Assembly (NCBI RefSeq): GCF_026914185.1
Contig: NC_070568.1
Coordinates: 1,364,001 to 1,428,000, forward strand
Source of the DNA: Puccinia triticina
Taxonomy: Eukaryota > Basidiomycota > Pucciniomycetes > Pucciniales > Pucciniaceae
Direction of reading: 5' to 3'
Length of the DNA stretch: 64,000 bases
Under the pieces are notes generated by a model. The model was not told the origin of the DNA, ran no database searches, and was given only the letters and a program-made list of their open reading frames with translations. Made by a program: the position numbers and the translations under genes. This document shows positions 1 through 11,507 of this stretch, in pieces; positions within the stretch are counted from its first letter, which is position 1, and every line of letters starts with the position of its first letter.

Positions 1-627
1 GACCTGCCCCTCTGTTTTACTACACAAGAATTCTGACAACAAAATTTATTTATTGTTTTGGCCAAACCTTGACAGAGAAAACTTTGTGCAGTAGTCTCTA
101 TCAGACCTAGATTAGTGAAATGTGTACCACAAGACCCTTATATAATTTCTACAGCGGATGGTTCCAAGGAATCAGTGAAGTTCCAGGATGTTTAGGTATT
201 TACGGGATTGTGATTCTCCTTCTTAGTTTGGAGGATATATACTTTTTTAAGATCAAAATGGTTGTGAGACTACTAGTTGATATCACAGGTGATGTATGTA
301 CATGAAACTTTAAAGTGAGATGTGTGTTCTATTTACAATTGCCTGGGTGGCATGCTGAAACTGAGGAGGGAAACCATGCTCCTTATATAGTAAATGTGAG
401 GTATTTTTGCTGGCAGGGAAGTCAGTTGAGGGAGTTATGCTGGTGTGACTTCTCCTGTGAGTGATTTTTGCTGCATGAAAGCTTCCATTGAGGGATTTTA
501 GCTAGTGAGCCATGTGACAAATGTGTGATCCAACATGTGACTGATGATGTCATGTGACCATACAGGGGCACATGTGTGCACCAGTATAAAATACACCCTA
601 ACTATGTACTTGTACCTGATTCTATAC
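1..627. other. Non-coding flank left of the KDZ element
   Basis: No convincing gene is seen here. The only open frame (120-302) is short and has no recognisable domain. The sequence is moderately AT-rich and lies outside the terminal inverted repeat that begins at 628. Confidence 0.5.
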
Positions 628-712
628 TACAGCAGTTTCAAAAAAGAATGGCAGTTGGGTCATGGATTTTCCCCACCCAGCCAAACCCTAATGTAAAGTT
701 ATGGCCTGCCCA
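628..712 (+). repeat. Left TIR of KDZ element
   Basis: Exact inverted copy of 5547-5631. Outer end TACAGCAGTTTC, inner end near GGCCTGCCCA. Confidence 0.9.
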
Positions 713-1354
713 CAACTTAGAACCAGCCTCCACCAACCTAATGCAGAGAATACCCAGAGACCAAACCACATGTTGTGGTGGACAGATTGGTACATGCGTG
801 GGGAGCAAGTTTTGTTGTGCATGGCGCACACTGGAGGACATCAAGACTCAAGACATCCAGCTCTCAAGTCCCCAGTCCTAAAGACTTTCTCAGGTTCAAC
901 GGCGCGGTGTGGCACACATCCTCAAGGTGTTTCAGGCTCTCTTCTTTTCTCCCTCTTTCTTCTTGCTTCCTTTTCCTTTCATATTTGTGCTTCACATTTC
1001 TGTTCTGTTTAAACTCTGTTATTTTCTTTTTCTTGCATGCGCGTGTTGGACAGGTTTGGTTGAGGAGGGTTGGTTTTCTTTTATGATGGTTTCTTGTTTT
1101 CTTTTCTTTTTGTTTGGTTTCTGCTGTTCTGTTTGTTCTAGCGCGCGCATGCACGCTAGGTTGTGATGAGATGTCTGTGAGATGTCACAAACTCCAAGGT
1201 TTGAGTTCAGTTGTAACTCAGGCTTTGGAGCGGCATGGACCTACTCTGAACCATAATTTTCAGTTTCTCCATCAAATTCAAAGTTATTAATCTTGGCATT
1301 TGTCTACCTTTGATTGTGGCAATTAATAAGCTCATGATGTAACAAAGGCAGAGC

Positions 1355-2472
1355 CAGTCACCAGGGGAGACTTTGACGCACTCTCCAGAGAGTGCCAGAG
1401 TCTAATTTTATGTTGTGCTGGGTCTGATGTGAGTCAGATGTGGATTAGGAAATGATTGATAAATTCTTCAGAAGTCAATGGGAAGTGTGTCAGAATTGAT
1501 GCCAAATTGTCACAGGACCTTGTGCAATGTTGAATAGAACCATTCAATTTTCTCATGATAACTTAATTACAACCTGTAATGAAATCATAGTTAATCAATG
1601 CCCAATTATTACTCATTTATGGTGAATTTCTGCTGATCAATTTCTCTATGTCAAAGGGGTTTCACACAATGTAAATGTGACTTGCGGGGGCTTTCATGGC
1701 TTTCTGACCGGGTTTTACTTGTAATGGAGCTGTGAAAGGCCCCTCCAGTGATCTGTCACCCTAATGTACGCGCGTACACGAAGGTGACATTGGCAAAGTG
1801 GAAAAAAATCACATGCATGTGCATGGAGACATTGGAAAACAAAAAAACACAAAAACAACTCACAAGCTCATATATGTTAAGAAGCCAGGATGTCTAGCTG
1901 AAATCTGGGATCACAAACCTCCAAGCTTAACTTGACTCATATTTTCTCCCTACTTTCATCCTTTTTTGGCTCAATTCTAGATAATACTGGCCTTCTTTAG
2001 GGAAATATGCCAATTCAGATGGGCCTTTCACATGATTCTAACAGGGGTGTACATGTTGTTGATCTGTGGGAGGCCCAAACTGAAATTTGTGACAACCTTT
2101 TACGCGCGCACATGAGGGTTATATTAGCAAATTGAAAACAATGACCACTTTCATGTGCATGTAAATAATATGAATTGAACCCCAAGAATTCATCTCAATC
2201 AATAAACAGTTCAAATGGAATTATGATTTGATTGTGGCCATTGTGTCTTAGTGGTTTCAACTGCATTCCAGTTGTGTTCCAGTTGACTCCTGCATGATTT
2301 CTGGATAATTTATGCATGAATCCAGGATCAGTTTCAGATCATTTGTGGATTAGTTCCAGAATTTTTCATTACTTCTTACACTACTTTCATCAAAGGCATC
2401 CAGCACAGTTACAGAAAAAGGGTACAGTATGGCACTCTCTGGAGAGTGCATCAAAACCCCCCCTGGTGAGTG
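1355..2472. mobile_element. MITE, family with CASTCACCAGGGG ends, copy 1
   Basis: The left end CAGTCACCAGGGG followed by a CACTCTCCAGAGAGTGCC block is mirrored at 2431-2472. Subterminal tracts also match those of the larger family member at 38882-41808: repeated words such as GTTCCAGTTG near 2280 here are the reverse complement of CAACTGGAAC words near 39080 there. There is no coding capacity, so it is non-autonomous. It lies inside the KDZ element and is therefore a nested insertion. No target-site duplication could be fixed. Confidence 0.75.
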
Positions 2473-2767
2473 AAAACAAGATTGTCTCACCCAGCTTTGA
2501 AGTTCGCCCCATGTGAACCCGATCAAGCGGCCTTTTTTCTTCAAGAAGAGCCAAGTTACAATATCTTTAAGAATGCTTTCTGGTGCTCCTGAGCAACCCC
2601 TTCTAATAATTCCAATGAGCCAAGGTGTTCTCTGTGCTCCTCAATTTTATCCATCATGTCACGAATTGATCAAAGTCAAGCAATAGCATCTTCTGGTGAT
2701 TGGGGGATATCTGACCTAATAAATTGAATCAGTACCTGACAGATGGGAATACATAGGTTTTTTATCC

Positions 2768-4949
2768 CTACCAGGCTGTCCTGAGCTCATCCTCTAAGGA
2801 TAGTAGTTTTCCAAGCTCAATAGCTTGATCAACCTCGTCATCCTTGCAGTTTTTGTAGTGGTTGCGCTCCTTGGTCCACTGCTCCTCAAGAAAGGTTTGC
2901 GTGTAGTTTTCTGTGGTGTACTGATTGGGTGACTGGTACAAGAGATCAAGGCGAGATTGACAATCTACAATACAATTGAGTGCCTGCTCAAGATGTTGTA
3001 ACAACCAGCTCACTGGTTTCAAGAGGATTTCAATCAAATATGAATGAGACAAGCTCGGTAACAAAATTCCAACTCACTCAAATTAATCTTCAGCTTTCCC
3101 CCGTAGTATTCACATTGGAGGGAAATAGATTGCAGTCTGCAAACTTGGGTGGCACTGCAAAGGGGCCCTACCAGATTGGCTATTTGTGACCAGAGGTGTT
3201 CCATACCCTCACCATCTGAGAGGCCCCAACCAAGGTTATAGCGAGGGTTGTATTGAAGTTGGCATGCCCATTGGTGAACATAAGCATGAAAAACAGATGT
3301 CCCAAACTTTACCTGCCCAATGTTTGTTCCCAAAAGGTTCCACTGAGTAATGCCAATTAAGCAAAATGGAAAAGCAGTAGCCACAGCTGTAGGAGGTGGG
3401 ACTAACCTTGCAAACATTGGCATTCAAATGAAATCCAATATCATAAAGGAACCCAAAGTTCTTTCCTGGGAATGCAGTGAACAGGTTGTCAATAATGCTG
3501 ACCGGATAATACAGCCTTTATATAGAAAACGGTAGACAGTGAGCATCAAAAAACAAAAAAGAAAGGGGATGAGAAAGACTGCACTCACTTTTCACCACTC
3601 TGTTAAATGTTATTGAGCTTGAGGGGAATATCATGCCAACAACAACTGCCAAACAGCCCAGTATCATCACACTTGTCCCATGAGCACGCATTGCAGACAT
3701 TGTTGGCAGCTTTGTGCGCGTCTGAACAGGATGTCTAGATGATCAGATATCTGCTGTCAGTAACTTGCTTTGAATCACCATGGTGAATTTGAATCATACC
3801 TCCAATCCTTGTGTGTTATTGGCGGTTGTTTCTTCATTCCGCTGGTGGCCATCAATCTGGGATGGGGGAATGAAATTGGAAGGATAATCAGCCTTGGTGG
3901 GCACATCCTTACTGGCAGACCTATGATGCCGGTGCTGGAAGTTTCCGTCCATTGCTATGATGGCATAGACCTCATCCAATGATCCTTTCTCATTGCAAGC
4001 TTTGGGTCCAAAGCACGATGGGTATGTTGATGCCCATTCATCTTGGGTTGTAAGGCCTAGCGTCTTGTGGAGGATCTTGGTTTGAAGGATCTGGATTCGG
4101 TTATAAACATTGAGAGCTTGTGAAAAAGGCAGCCGTAGTTGGCGAGAGGTCCCCCGCCGTCCACGTGCTTTTAATTTCTGCATGGAGCGCTTGTCTTGAT
4201 GGGACAATAAGCCAACAACAAAAGATGTGTACGGTATACTTGATTCATGCCAGAGGCTTTGATAGAGCTGTAGTGTTGGGATCACAAAAGCTGTGCGGGG
4301 TCTTGTGGGCGAGACTGCAATGTAACTGTAGTGAATAAGGCGTATGAGGTCTGGAATACATTTGCAAAAAGTGAAGGTTTGACCAGGCAAGCGGTCTAAG
4401 TACAAGTTTTACAGTCATCAGCTAACTGTTCATCTAACTAGCTGCCAGGGATCAGATTTTTTTTACTTAGAACTGACCGTGGGTTTGAATCAAATCCAGC
4501 TTTCTGGTTGTTACTAGCTCCGGGGTGCATGTACATTTGGATAAGGGTAGGAGATATGTTTGTGAGGCCGTCCAGTTTTTGGTGTGATGTTGGCAAGTGA
4601 AGTATGCCGCCATCATAGAATTCTTGAGTTGCTTCCACGAAGTCACCAACAGATCGCGATGCCGAGCATATTCAGAGACAAAACCAGTTGGCTGAAAGGG
4701 ACAAGTGTTTTGGTCAGCATGATTATATTGCTCCCCAGCTCTGTAGACATCATCATTGGCCCATTCTTCTTGCGTAGCACTAGCGGAAGCAGCCATGTTA
4801 TTTTGTGGGACTGTGAGTGCCCCGTTTCTTCTATTTGAGAGGCAATCCACCATACAGATTGAGTTTGCAAGTCTACTAGGGGAGGGTGAACGTTGTCGGA
4901 CACCGGGTCCTTGAGCAATGACAAAGCCGGAACGCCACCTACGGGGCAT
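2768..4949 (-). pseudogene. KDZ transposase with CxC cysteine cluster (broken)
   Basis: This is the transposase of the surrounding element. The chosen start (4949) gives MPRRWRSGFV. Exons in order: about 4949-4467 (N-terminal region plus Cys/His cluster with CTCTPE), about 4400-3800 (FCKCIPDLIRL, then PRTAF and the first catalytic Asp in AMDGNFQHRH), 3734-3589, about 3526-3407 (second Asp in FLYDIG), then from 3342 (VFHAYVHQWACQ, and DGEGMEHLW with the presumed catalytic Glu), and a C-terminal helical exon ending at 2768. The introns 3799-3735 and 3406-3343 have clean GT-AG borders and restore the family reading frame. An in-frame TAA at 3605-3603, just before QSGEK, interrupts the catalytic domain, and the usual YDIGC reads YDIGF. 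The family call is certain. The copy is probably inactive unless the stop is a sequencing error. Confidence 0.88.
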
Positions 4950-5546
4950 GATTAGAACGTGAATCAATTGTGATCTGGATTCAAATTCATTAAGGGTAAA
5001 AACCATGTTATAATTAGTTTGACAAATTGGAATTTGAAAACTAGAAAGCTGCACAGATTGTATAAATATCTCTTACCAGGTATGACAATGTTGGATTGTC
5101 AGGACCAATAGAAGAGAGTCTGTTCGATTGATGCGAGTGTAGTTGGTTTAGTTGATTTGATGCCTTGTACACATACAATGACGGACTTGTACACATACCA
5201 TTGGCATAAAGACCCCGGGGGTAGACGGAGATCTGATGCCGTTCATATATTTCTATGTATGTACTCCACACAAGGCCGGGAGAGGTCCCTTGGCCAATTG
5301 CCGGCCTCCGCCGCCCGGCCAACCTCAGGCATGGACTTGAGATGGTATGTAGTCATGTATTTACACCCATGTAGCCTTGGCCGACCAGTCTTACAAGTCT
5401 TCAAGTGCAACTTGGCCAGCTTACAGGGGTGAGGTTCCGCGCGTCTGTGTGAGGCAGCGTGAAGCAGGTTTTCAACTACTCAGTAGCCTCTGAGATCCGC
5501 TCATTAAGGCTACTGAGTAGGTGAAAAGGTGATGTCACGGGTGTTA

Positions 5547-5631
5547 TGGGCAGGCCATAACTTTACATTAGGGTTTGGCTGGGTGGGGAAAATCCATGAC
5601 CCAACTGCCATTCTTTTTTGAAACTGCTGTA
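5547..5631 (-). repeat. Right TIR of KDZ element
   Basis: Inverted partner of 628-712. It lies about 0.6 kb upstream of the transposase start on the minus strand and so may overlap its promoter region. Confidence 0.9.
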
Positions 5632-6848
5632 TGTACTACCAAATATAATTCTATTTTCTTTTCCAAGAAGGTTGGACCTTCTCAATTTTTTTTGTTTTGG
5701 TGTATGGGTTTGTTTTGATTTTTAGATTAACTTTTGGCTGGAGTATCCCAGAGCCCTCTTGTCCCTTGCCGGTTGTGTAACGGTCTGGTGCTTGGTTGGC
5801 CCCTCCGTTTGGGCAGAGGACAGCGGTCTATCACCATGCGCCGTGGTGGATGGGGTCAATGAGCAGCTCTGGTTTGGAATATGGCCTCAGTTTTTCCTGA
5901 AGTCTACTCCAAGACCATATTCTCAAGGATGATGGCTCTGGTTTTCAATTTAGCCTTGGGCTGTATCTGACACCTGTCAAATCAAAACTCCGAGTATACA
6001 TGAAAGATATGTGATTTGTAAGGGATTTTCAAAAACAATTTTTTTAAATTCTGTCCAAGCTTCTTGGAAAAGACAATATATTATTTGATTATGTTCTCTC
6101 AAAAACAGTTTAATCCCAAATAACTTTTGACTGAGTGGAGCTAGCCTAGTGGTTCAAGTGAGTGACTAGGGGTTAAATGACATGTAGAATCTAATTATGC
6201 AATAATACATCCAAGAATATTCATCCTTCTCATACAGTGAACCATGACTTTATGCAATTTGATTCTTGAAACAGATTTGGCACACCACAGCATCAACTGG
6301 CACTGAACCATATATTTTCAGTCTTCCATCAATTTTAAGTTTGTTGATCTTGGCACTACTGGCCCGTATTCTCAGAATCCCACATCTTTGAAGTTTGTTT
6401 TCCCGCACAACAATCTCATCTAGTTCTCTGGTTTTGATCACATTCCCGCCAGCAGTATCCCCAGCCACCTCTCAACACAAAAATTGCCAACACGCAATTC
6501 CAGCCGTCAGAAAATCAAACCCCCCCCCCCCCCCCTCCCAACGCTACAAGACTTCTCAGCTCCCTTTCTCAACCAATCACCTGGAGGGCATACACAGCTC
6601 TACATTCTCAGTTCACAAATTCCCCTCCCCCAACTGCCTACCGTCTGACACGATAGCAGTTCCTCAACAAACTGAAGCTACATTCTACTCTATTTTCCCA
6701 TCTGATTTTATCTCTTGATTTGAGCCCTGTCCAATTTCAACCACAGGAAAATCCATTCTTCCATTGGGTGTGGTTTGGTTTGTTGGTGTCATCAGGTTGA
6801 AAGATAATTTTCCCTAAACTCAGATCGTACAGTATGTCGATAAATAAT
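5632..6848. other. Gene-poor spacer with poly-C tract
   Basis: AT-rich sequence with a 16-base C run near 6521-6536. A minus-strand open frame at 6468-6250 (72 codons) has no recognisable domain, and I do not call it a gene. Confidence 0.4.
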
Positions 6849-7918
6849 AGGGGGCTTCAAAATTGATCCAGGAAGCGTTCCAGGTCCAAACTCCAGGAAA
6901 ACCAAAACACAGCCAAAAAATAATTCCTGGAGGTTCTACATTGAGACCCCCAGAAAGAGGAACTTCCTGCATTTGAACCCAGGAGAACAAGACCTGGAAA
7001 TGATTATCTGTTTTAACATGTTTTGTCCCATGCCTTTGGGGTCCCCGAAGGACCAGCTCCTTCCCCCCCACGCAACCACAAGTTGATCTGACCTCATCGG
7101 ACTTTCTTGTACATTTTTTTTTTCATCAGCAGTTTCAAATTAGCTCAAACTGCATCAATTCCGACTACTCTAATTGCTGTCGACCGGGAGGGACTTTCCC
7201 TGTCGACAGCCATATAAGGCAGTTGACCGGGAGAAGTCCCTCCCGGATGACTGCTTGATATGGCTGTCGGCCAGGAGGGACTCCTCCTGGTCGACTCTTG
7301 TATGTATGTGGTTGTCGGCCGGGAGGTACTGCTCCTGGTTGACTGCCTTGTATGGCTGTCAACCTTGAGATACTGCTCCCGGTAGACTGCCTTATATGGC
7401 TGTCAACCGGGAGGTACTGTACTACTGCTCCAGTCCCTCCCGGATGACTGCTTGATATGGCTGTCGACCGGGAGGGACTCCTCCCGGTTCCTCCCGGTCA
7501 ACTCTTGTATGTATGTGGTTGTCGACCGGGAGGTACTGCTCCCGGCCAACTGCCTTATATGGCTGTTGACCGGGAGGGACTCCTCTGGGTTGAGTCTTGA
7601 CTGCTTGATATTACTGTTGAGTGGGAGGTATTTTCTAGCATGGCGGGCGGTGGACAAAAATTCGCTCGAAGTTAGTGTGAGGTGGTGGGAAAGATGATGT
7701 AGGGGTGTCGAAAAAAAAGGCGGGGGTCCGGGGTTTGAGAAGAAAGGTGGGATTTATCCTCTTTTGTCCTCTTTTAATTTCCTGATTTCCTGTTTTCCTG
7801 GATGTCCTGGAAGGGCATAGGAAGAAGGAGATCAGGTCCGCAGGAAGCGTTCCAGGTCGCTCATTTTTCCTGGAAACTCCGACCTGGAACGCTTCCTGGA
7901 TCAATTTTGAAACCCCCT
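6849..7918. mobile_element. MITE with AGGGGG ends and AAT duplication
   Basis: The left end AGGGGGCTTCAAAATTGATC and the mirrored right end (7875-7918) form an inverted repeat of about 40 bp containing GGAAGCGTTCCAGGTC. The element is flanked on both sides by AAT, a likely 3-bp target duplication of PIF/Harbinger kind. The interior is non-coding and mostly filled by the minisatellite at 7174-7640. A much smaller element with the same kind of ends and the same AAT flanks lies at 37854-38003. Confidence 0.75.
7174..7640. repeat. Minisatellite with palindromic units
   Basis: Roughly eight degenerate units of about 55-60 bp. Each contains an inverted repeat of the type ACCGGGAG...CTCCCGGT around GGGACTCC, linked by words such as ATATGGCTGTCGACC. 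Open frames on both strands here are artefacts of the repeat. Confidence 0.85.
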
Positions 7919-8649
7919 AATCCCAAAATATTGCGTAGGATCTGGTCGAGTTGGAGTTGAATCCGAACTTCCCGCAGTCCCTCGGCCTCCGGAGGTCGCG
8001 GCGAGGGCCCTTTGGGCCCCCCTCGGAGGGACTTGAGATAAGTTCGAGTTGAATCGCACAAAGAGTTTCATCAGGTTGCCTTGCTCAATTCAATCTACAC
8101 GTGATTCTATCACGAACAAATAGGGAAGAGCTGCTGAAGGACAAAGGTTGGCGGTCGCTTAATGAGAGTGTTCATCTGCGGTGAAAGTTAAACGATGTTC
8201 GCTAGCAACGAAACATCGCCATGTCCGTTCCGGTCCGGTTCAGTTCGCTCCCGCCTGCGTCGCGTGGCAGGGCGATGATCAGCTCCCGCTCTCTTCGAAC
8301 TGCCTCTGGAGATGAAGGGAAATGGAGATCCGCCCACTGGCAGTGGTGATCTTCACCGCATGATTACCCAAATATTCGATCAGTGGCTCATCTTTTGAAT
8401 CCAGTCTGGTCGAAAGCTCGTGCATGGTGATTGGTGCGCAATTTTGTGGTATAAGTGGATGGCCTCTCTGGCCGCTTAGTCTATCTCATCCATCCAACTC
8501 CTGCTCAATCATCTGTTTGTAAGTGTTCATAACGATAAGAAGACTTTAAGTTCACTGCATAACACTGACATTATCTTTCTCGTTGAAGACTATAAGCTTC
8601 ACTCGCCCATCTTCGCCAGGAATTTCATTTGCATTTTTAGACCAGCAAG

Positions 8650-9482
8650 ATGCTTTCATCCAACGTCCTCGTGTGCCTAACTCCGGTTTTCTTTGGCGGG
8701 TTTATGGCCTTGAAGGTGACCAGCCCCAACGAAGGCGCGGCATGGAAGTAAGTCGGGCGAGTTTTCTGCATCGACAAGAGGCCACACAATTAATTTATTC
8801 GCACCAATCCTAGTCTGCAGCAGACGAACACCGTTACTTGGACTTCAGTCGGAACTGACCCCGCATCATTTGACATAGTTTTGGTCAACAACAATGCCAA
8901 GTGAGTGCATTATGAACCCTTCGAGTGATTTCATGAATACTGACAACAACAAACACAGTTGTTCTCCTACCGGCATGAGCCAAATGATCAAACAAAATGT
9001 TGCTTCCGCCCAAGGCAAGTACGACATGAGTGGTGTTGCGTCCGTCAAGGCGTGCGGTGGCTATCAAATCAATCTCGTAGCTACTAATGCGCCAGGTAGC
9101 CATGTAAGTTCTTTTTCAAACCCTTGTACCAATTGAATTGAGTAGACTGATGCTGCTTCCCCGATTTCAGAACACTGGGATCTTGGCCCAGTCGGCCCCA
9201 TTCAACGTTACCCAAGGAGCTGGTGCACCCGTCCCCGGGCCCAACGCGGTCAATCCTTCTCCCGTTGATCCGTCCATCGCCCCTCAGAACTCTTCTACTT
9301 CGGCACCAGCGGGAGCACCAGCACCAGAGGCAGCGGCAGCACCAGGTTACTCGCCCCCTGCTCCGCAATCCAATTCAAGCGCACCCGGCACCGATACTCC
9401 CGGCTTTGCCTCGTTAAACGCGGTTTCAATTCAGAAGCTTGTTACGTCTATGTTGTTGCCTGCATCTCTTTTGCTCCTGTGA
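8650..9482 (+). CDS. Secreted GPI-anchored Kre9/KNH-type protein
   Basis: Four exons (8650-8747, 8814-8900, 8959-9103, 9171-9482) join in frame to 213 residues, with GT-AG introns of 66, 58 and 67 bp. The N-terminus has a hydrophobic core (VLVCLTPVFFGGFMA) read as a signal peptide. Residues about 22-110 match the Ser/Thr-rich GPI-anchored (Kre9/KNH, PF10342-like) fold, with VTSPNEGAAW at the start, NTVTWTSVGTDPASFDIVLV in the middle and GGYQINLV plus ILAQSAPFNVT at the end. A Pro/Ala/Ser-rich linker follows, then a hydrophobic tail (MLLPASLLLL) typical of a GPI signal. A pair of Cys residues (CSPTG and KACGG) could form a disulphide. The likely location is the cell surface or wall; the role in wall glucan assembly is inferred from the family. 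A TATA-like TATAAG lies near 8451. Confidence 0.88.
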
Positions 9483-11507
9483 TGATGCTACTTTGTATTC
9501 TTACTCTTCCATTCCATCATTGTTCCCCATACTCACCCCTCGACTCTCCAAGCATCCCATTCATTGTTTATATTAGCTTTATGTTTTATGTTTTTTCATC
9601 CCTGGACCCTCATGTGTACACAGTCTAACTAAGGAAAATGTTCTTAACTGAAATGAAAGCAGACATTTTCTGTTGGCCAACTCGTGACTTTTTGAATAAA
9701 AACATGGTTCCATTTAAATACATCTGCTCATCACAGTGTCCATTTTATTCCAACCCAAAGGCAGACACTGGTTGCAGATTGGATATAGTTCCTTTTACTT
9801 GATGCCATGGATGCTCCAAAAGGCTACGGCAGTGGTGGGGGTGCCAGGGGTAGTGAGTGAACCCTGGCTGTCATTAAATGCAAGTTGAAGAGGCAATTAC
9901 ATTTATTTTGCACAGATGGTTTTTTGTTGATATGTTAGGGGGCTTAGCTAATTGACTCCCAGCAGTTTTACTCCCAACTCCCCAAAGTAGCAGACTTCTG
10001 GAAGAACAAATTTTGACGCCCCTCCCCGGTCCGCAGGACCAAAAATTGACCCGGGGGCAAATTTGGGAGTCAGATTTAAATTTATAAAAATTGTTTGGGA
10101 GTTGGAACCCCAATTTCCCAAATTGTGCCAAAGATAAAATAAAAGTAACTTCTTGCTGCGCCCAAAGCACACCAAAATTTCAGGCATATAAAAAACTCTG
10201 AAGAGCACATGGTGAACTGCATGGAATTAGCAAACCCCAGGAAAGGATTTTGCTAATGCAGGTCTGATTTGGTGGATTTCCTCCTAAGAAAAACTACCAA
10301 AACTGTGGCCCAGGTGCCCCAAAGGGCACCAAAAGTTCACAGTGTCAAATCTGTCTCAATTTTTTATATTCTAGGCAGTAATTAAACAACCAAAAAAAAA
10401 AAAATGAGGTGGCGGGGAATTTTGGTCATATTTCCTGCTACTAAAAATGGTGGGAGTATATAGTGCCTCTGGCACTGTTTATAGTTAGCACACTCATCTC
10501 AAGGAGTCTGCTGATGCCATTCATTTCACCATGTGCTCTTCAGAAGGTCCTTTTCCCACTGTGAAATTTTGGTGGGCTTTGGGCACACCAGTGAGGAGTT
10601 ATAATTTTTTGTTTATTTCTGTCATTTTTTGGAAAGTTCAAATTTGAACCCCCAGACTATATTAAATAATTTGACTTCCAACTCCCAAAAGCCACCCTGC
10701 CCAAATTTTAGGTGCTGGGGACTTGGGACAGATTTCAAAATATGGTCTTCTGCCATCCAGTACTTTTGGGAGTTGGAAGTTGAATTTTAAGGGTAAACCT
10801 TTGGGGCACATTTCAACCTGTTTATGAAAATTTCCTTGTAAAATTGGCAGGCTGCACTGATTGATGAGAAACAGTGCATCCTGGAAAGCTTGCCAAAATT
10901 TTAAAATTTTGTTTGTGCCTTAAATTCACCTTCAAAGTTTTGTAAAATTCAACTGTGAACCCCCCTCAAGGACGACTCAGATAGACAACTTTAAGGCCAT
11001 TTTTATCAAATTTTAACAGTAGATTTTCATAAAAATTTCCAACTTAATATTTAGGGTTTCCAGAAGAATCTGAACAGATTGCAAAATTTTAATTAAAAAT
11101 GTGATCAAAATGGCCTCAAAGTCCCAAATGTGAACCCCCCCTTTTACATAAGAGTTGAGTGGCACTAAGTAGACATTGTTGACTTTTTTTACCTTTCTTC
11201 TGGTGATTTTTCAAGATCAAAACAAACAGTACATTGACATACATGTCACAGATCTTTGGATTAAATGAGGATCCAGACATGTTTTCCTCTTGCCAACTTT
11301 TAATGTTTTTGTTAGGATTTCAAGTTTAAGGGAGAGAAAATACCCATGTATCGTTCCCAGAAATGAAAGCAATCTACGTTGAAATGATTACAAGTTTGAT
11401 TCTAGTAATCAGGTAATGGTTAGAATTTTGTTGATAATGAATTTTCCCTATGGCTACATTTCCGATTGTTGGGTTGGGTATCAAATGGTATGTTACCTGT
11501 CACCTGA
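9483..11507. other. AT-rich intergenic region with short inverted repeats
   Basis: No gene is visible. The words ACTCCCAACTCCC and GGGAGTTGGAA recur in both orientations. 10674-10691 and 10763-10780 form an 18-bp inverted repeat separated by about 70 bp. An AATAAA-like signal near 9697 could serve the upstream GPI-protein gene. Confidence 0.5.

Larger units (their letters stand above)
628..5631 (-). mobile_element. KDZ-type DNA transposon with TIRs
   Basis: About 85 bp at 628-712 is repeated as an exact inverted copy at 5547-5631, both ends starting TACAGCAGTTTC. Between them on the minus strand lies a KDZ (Kyakuja-Dileera-Zisupton) transposase gene, so the two ends very probably bound one roughly 5.0-kb element. 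The region 713-2767 downstream of the transposase carries no gene and holds a nested MITE at 1355-2472. The flanking 8-mers (ttctatac and tgtactac) do not match, so no target-site duplication is left or the true ends differ by a few bases. The near-perfect TIRs suggest a fairly recent insertion although the transposase is broken. Confidence 0.85.

Noticed and set aside
576..1166. Several overlapping open frames on both strands
   Set aside because: They overlap the KDZ TIR and a pyrimidine-rich tract, contradict each other and show no domain.
7165..7697. Open frames of 60-85 codons in both strands
   Set aside because: They are by-products of the palindromic minisatellite.
9930..10790. A further transposon with GGGAGTTGG/CCAACTCCC ends
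   Set aside because: The words recur in both orientations, but I could not pair two ends with a duplication.
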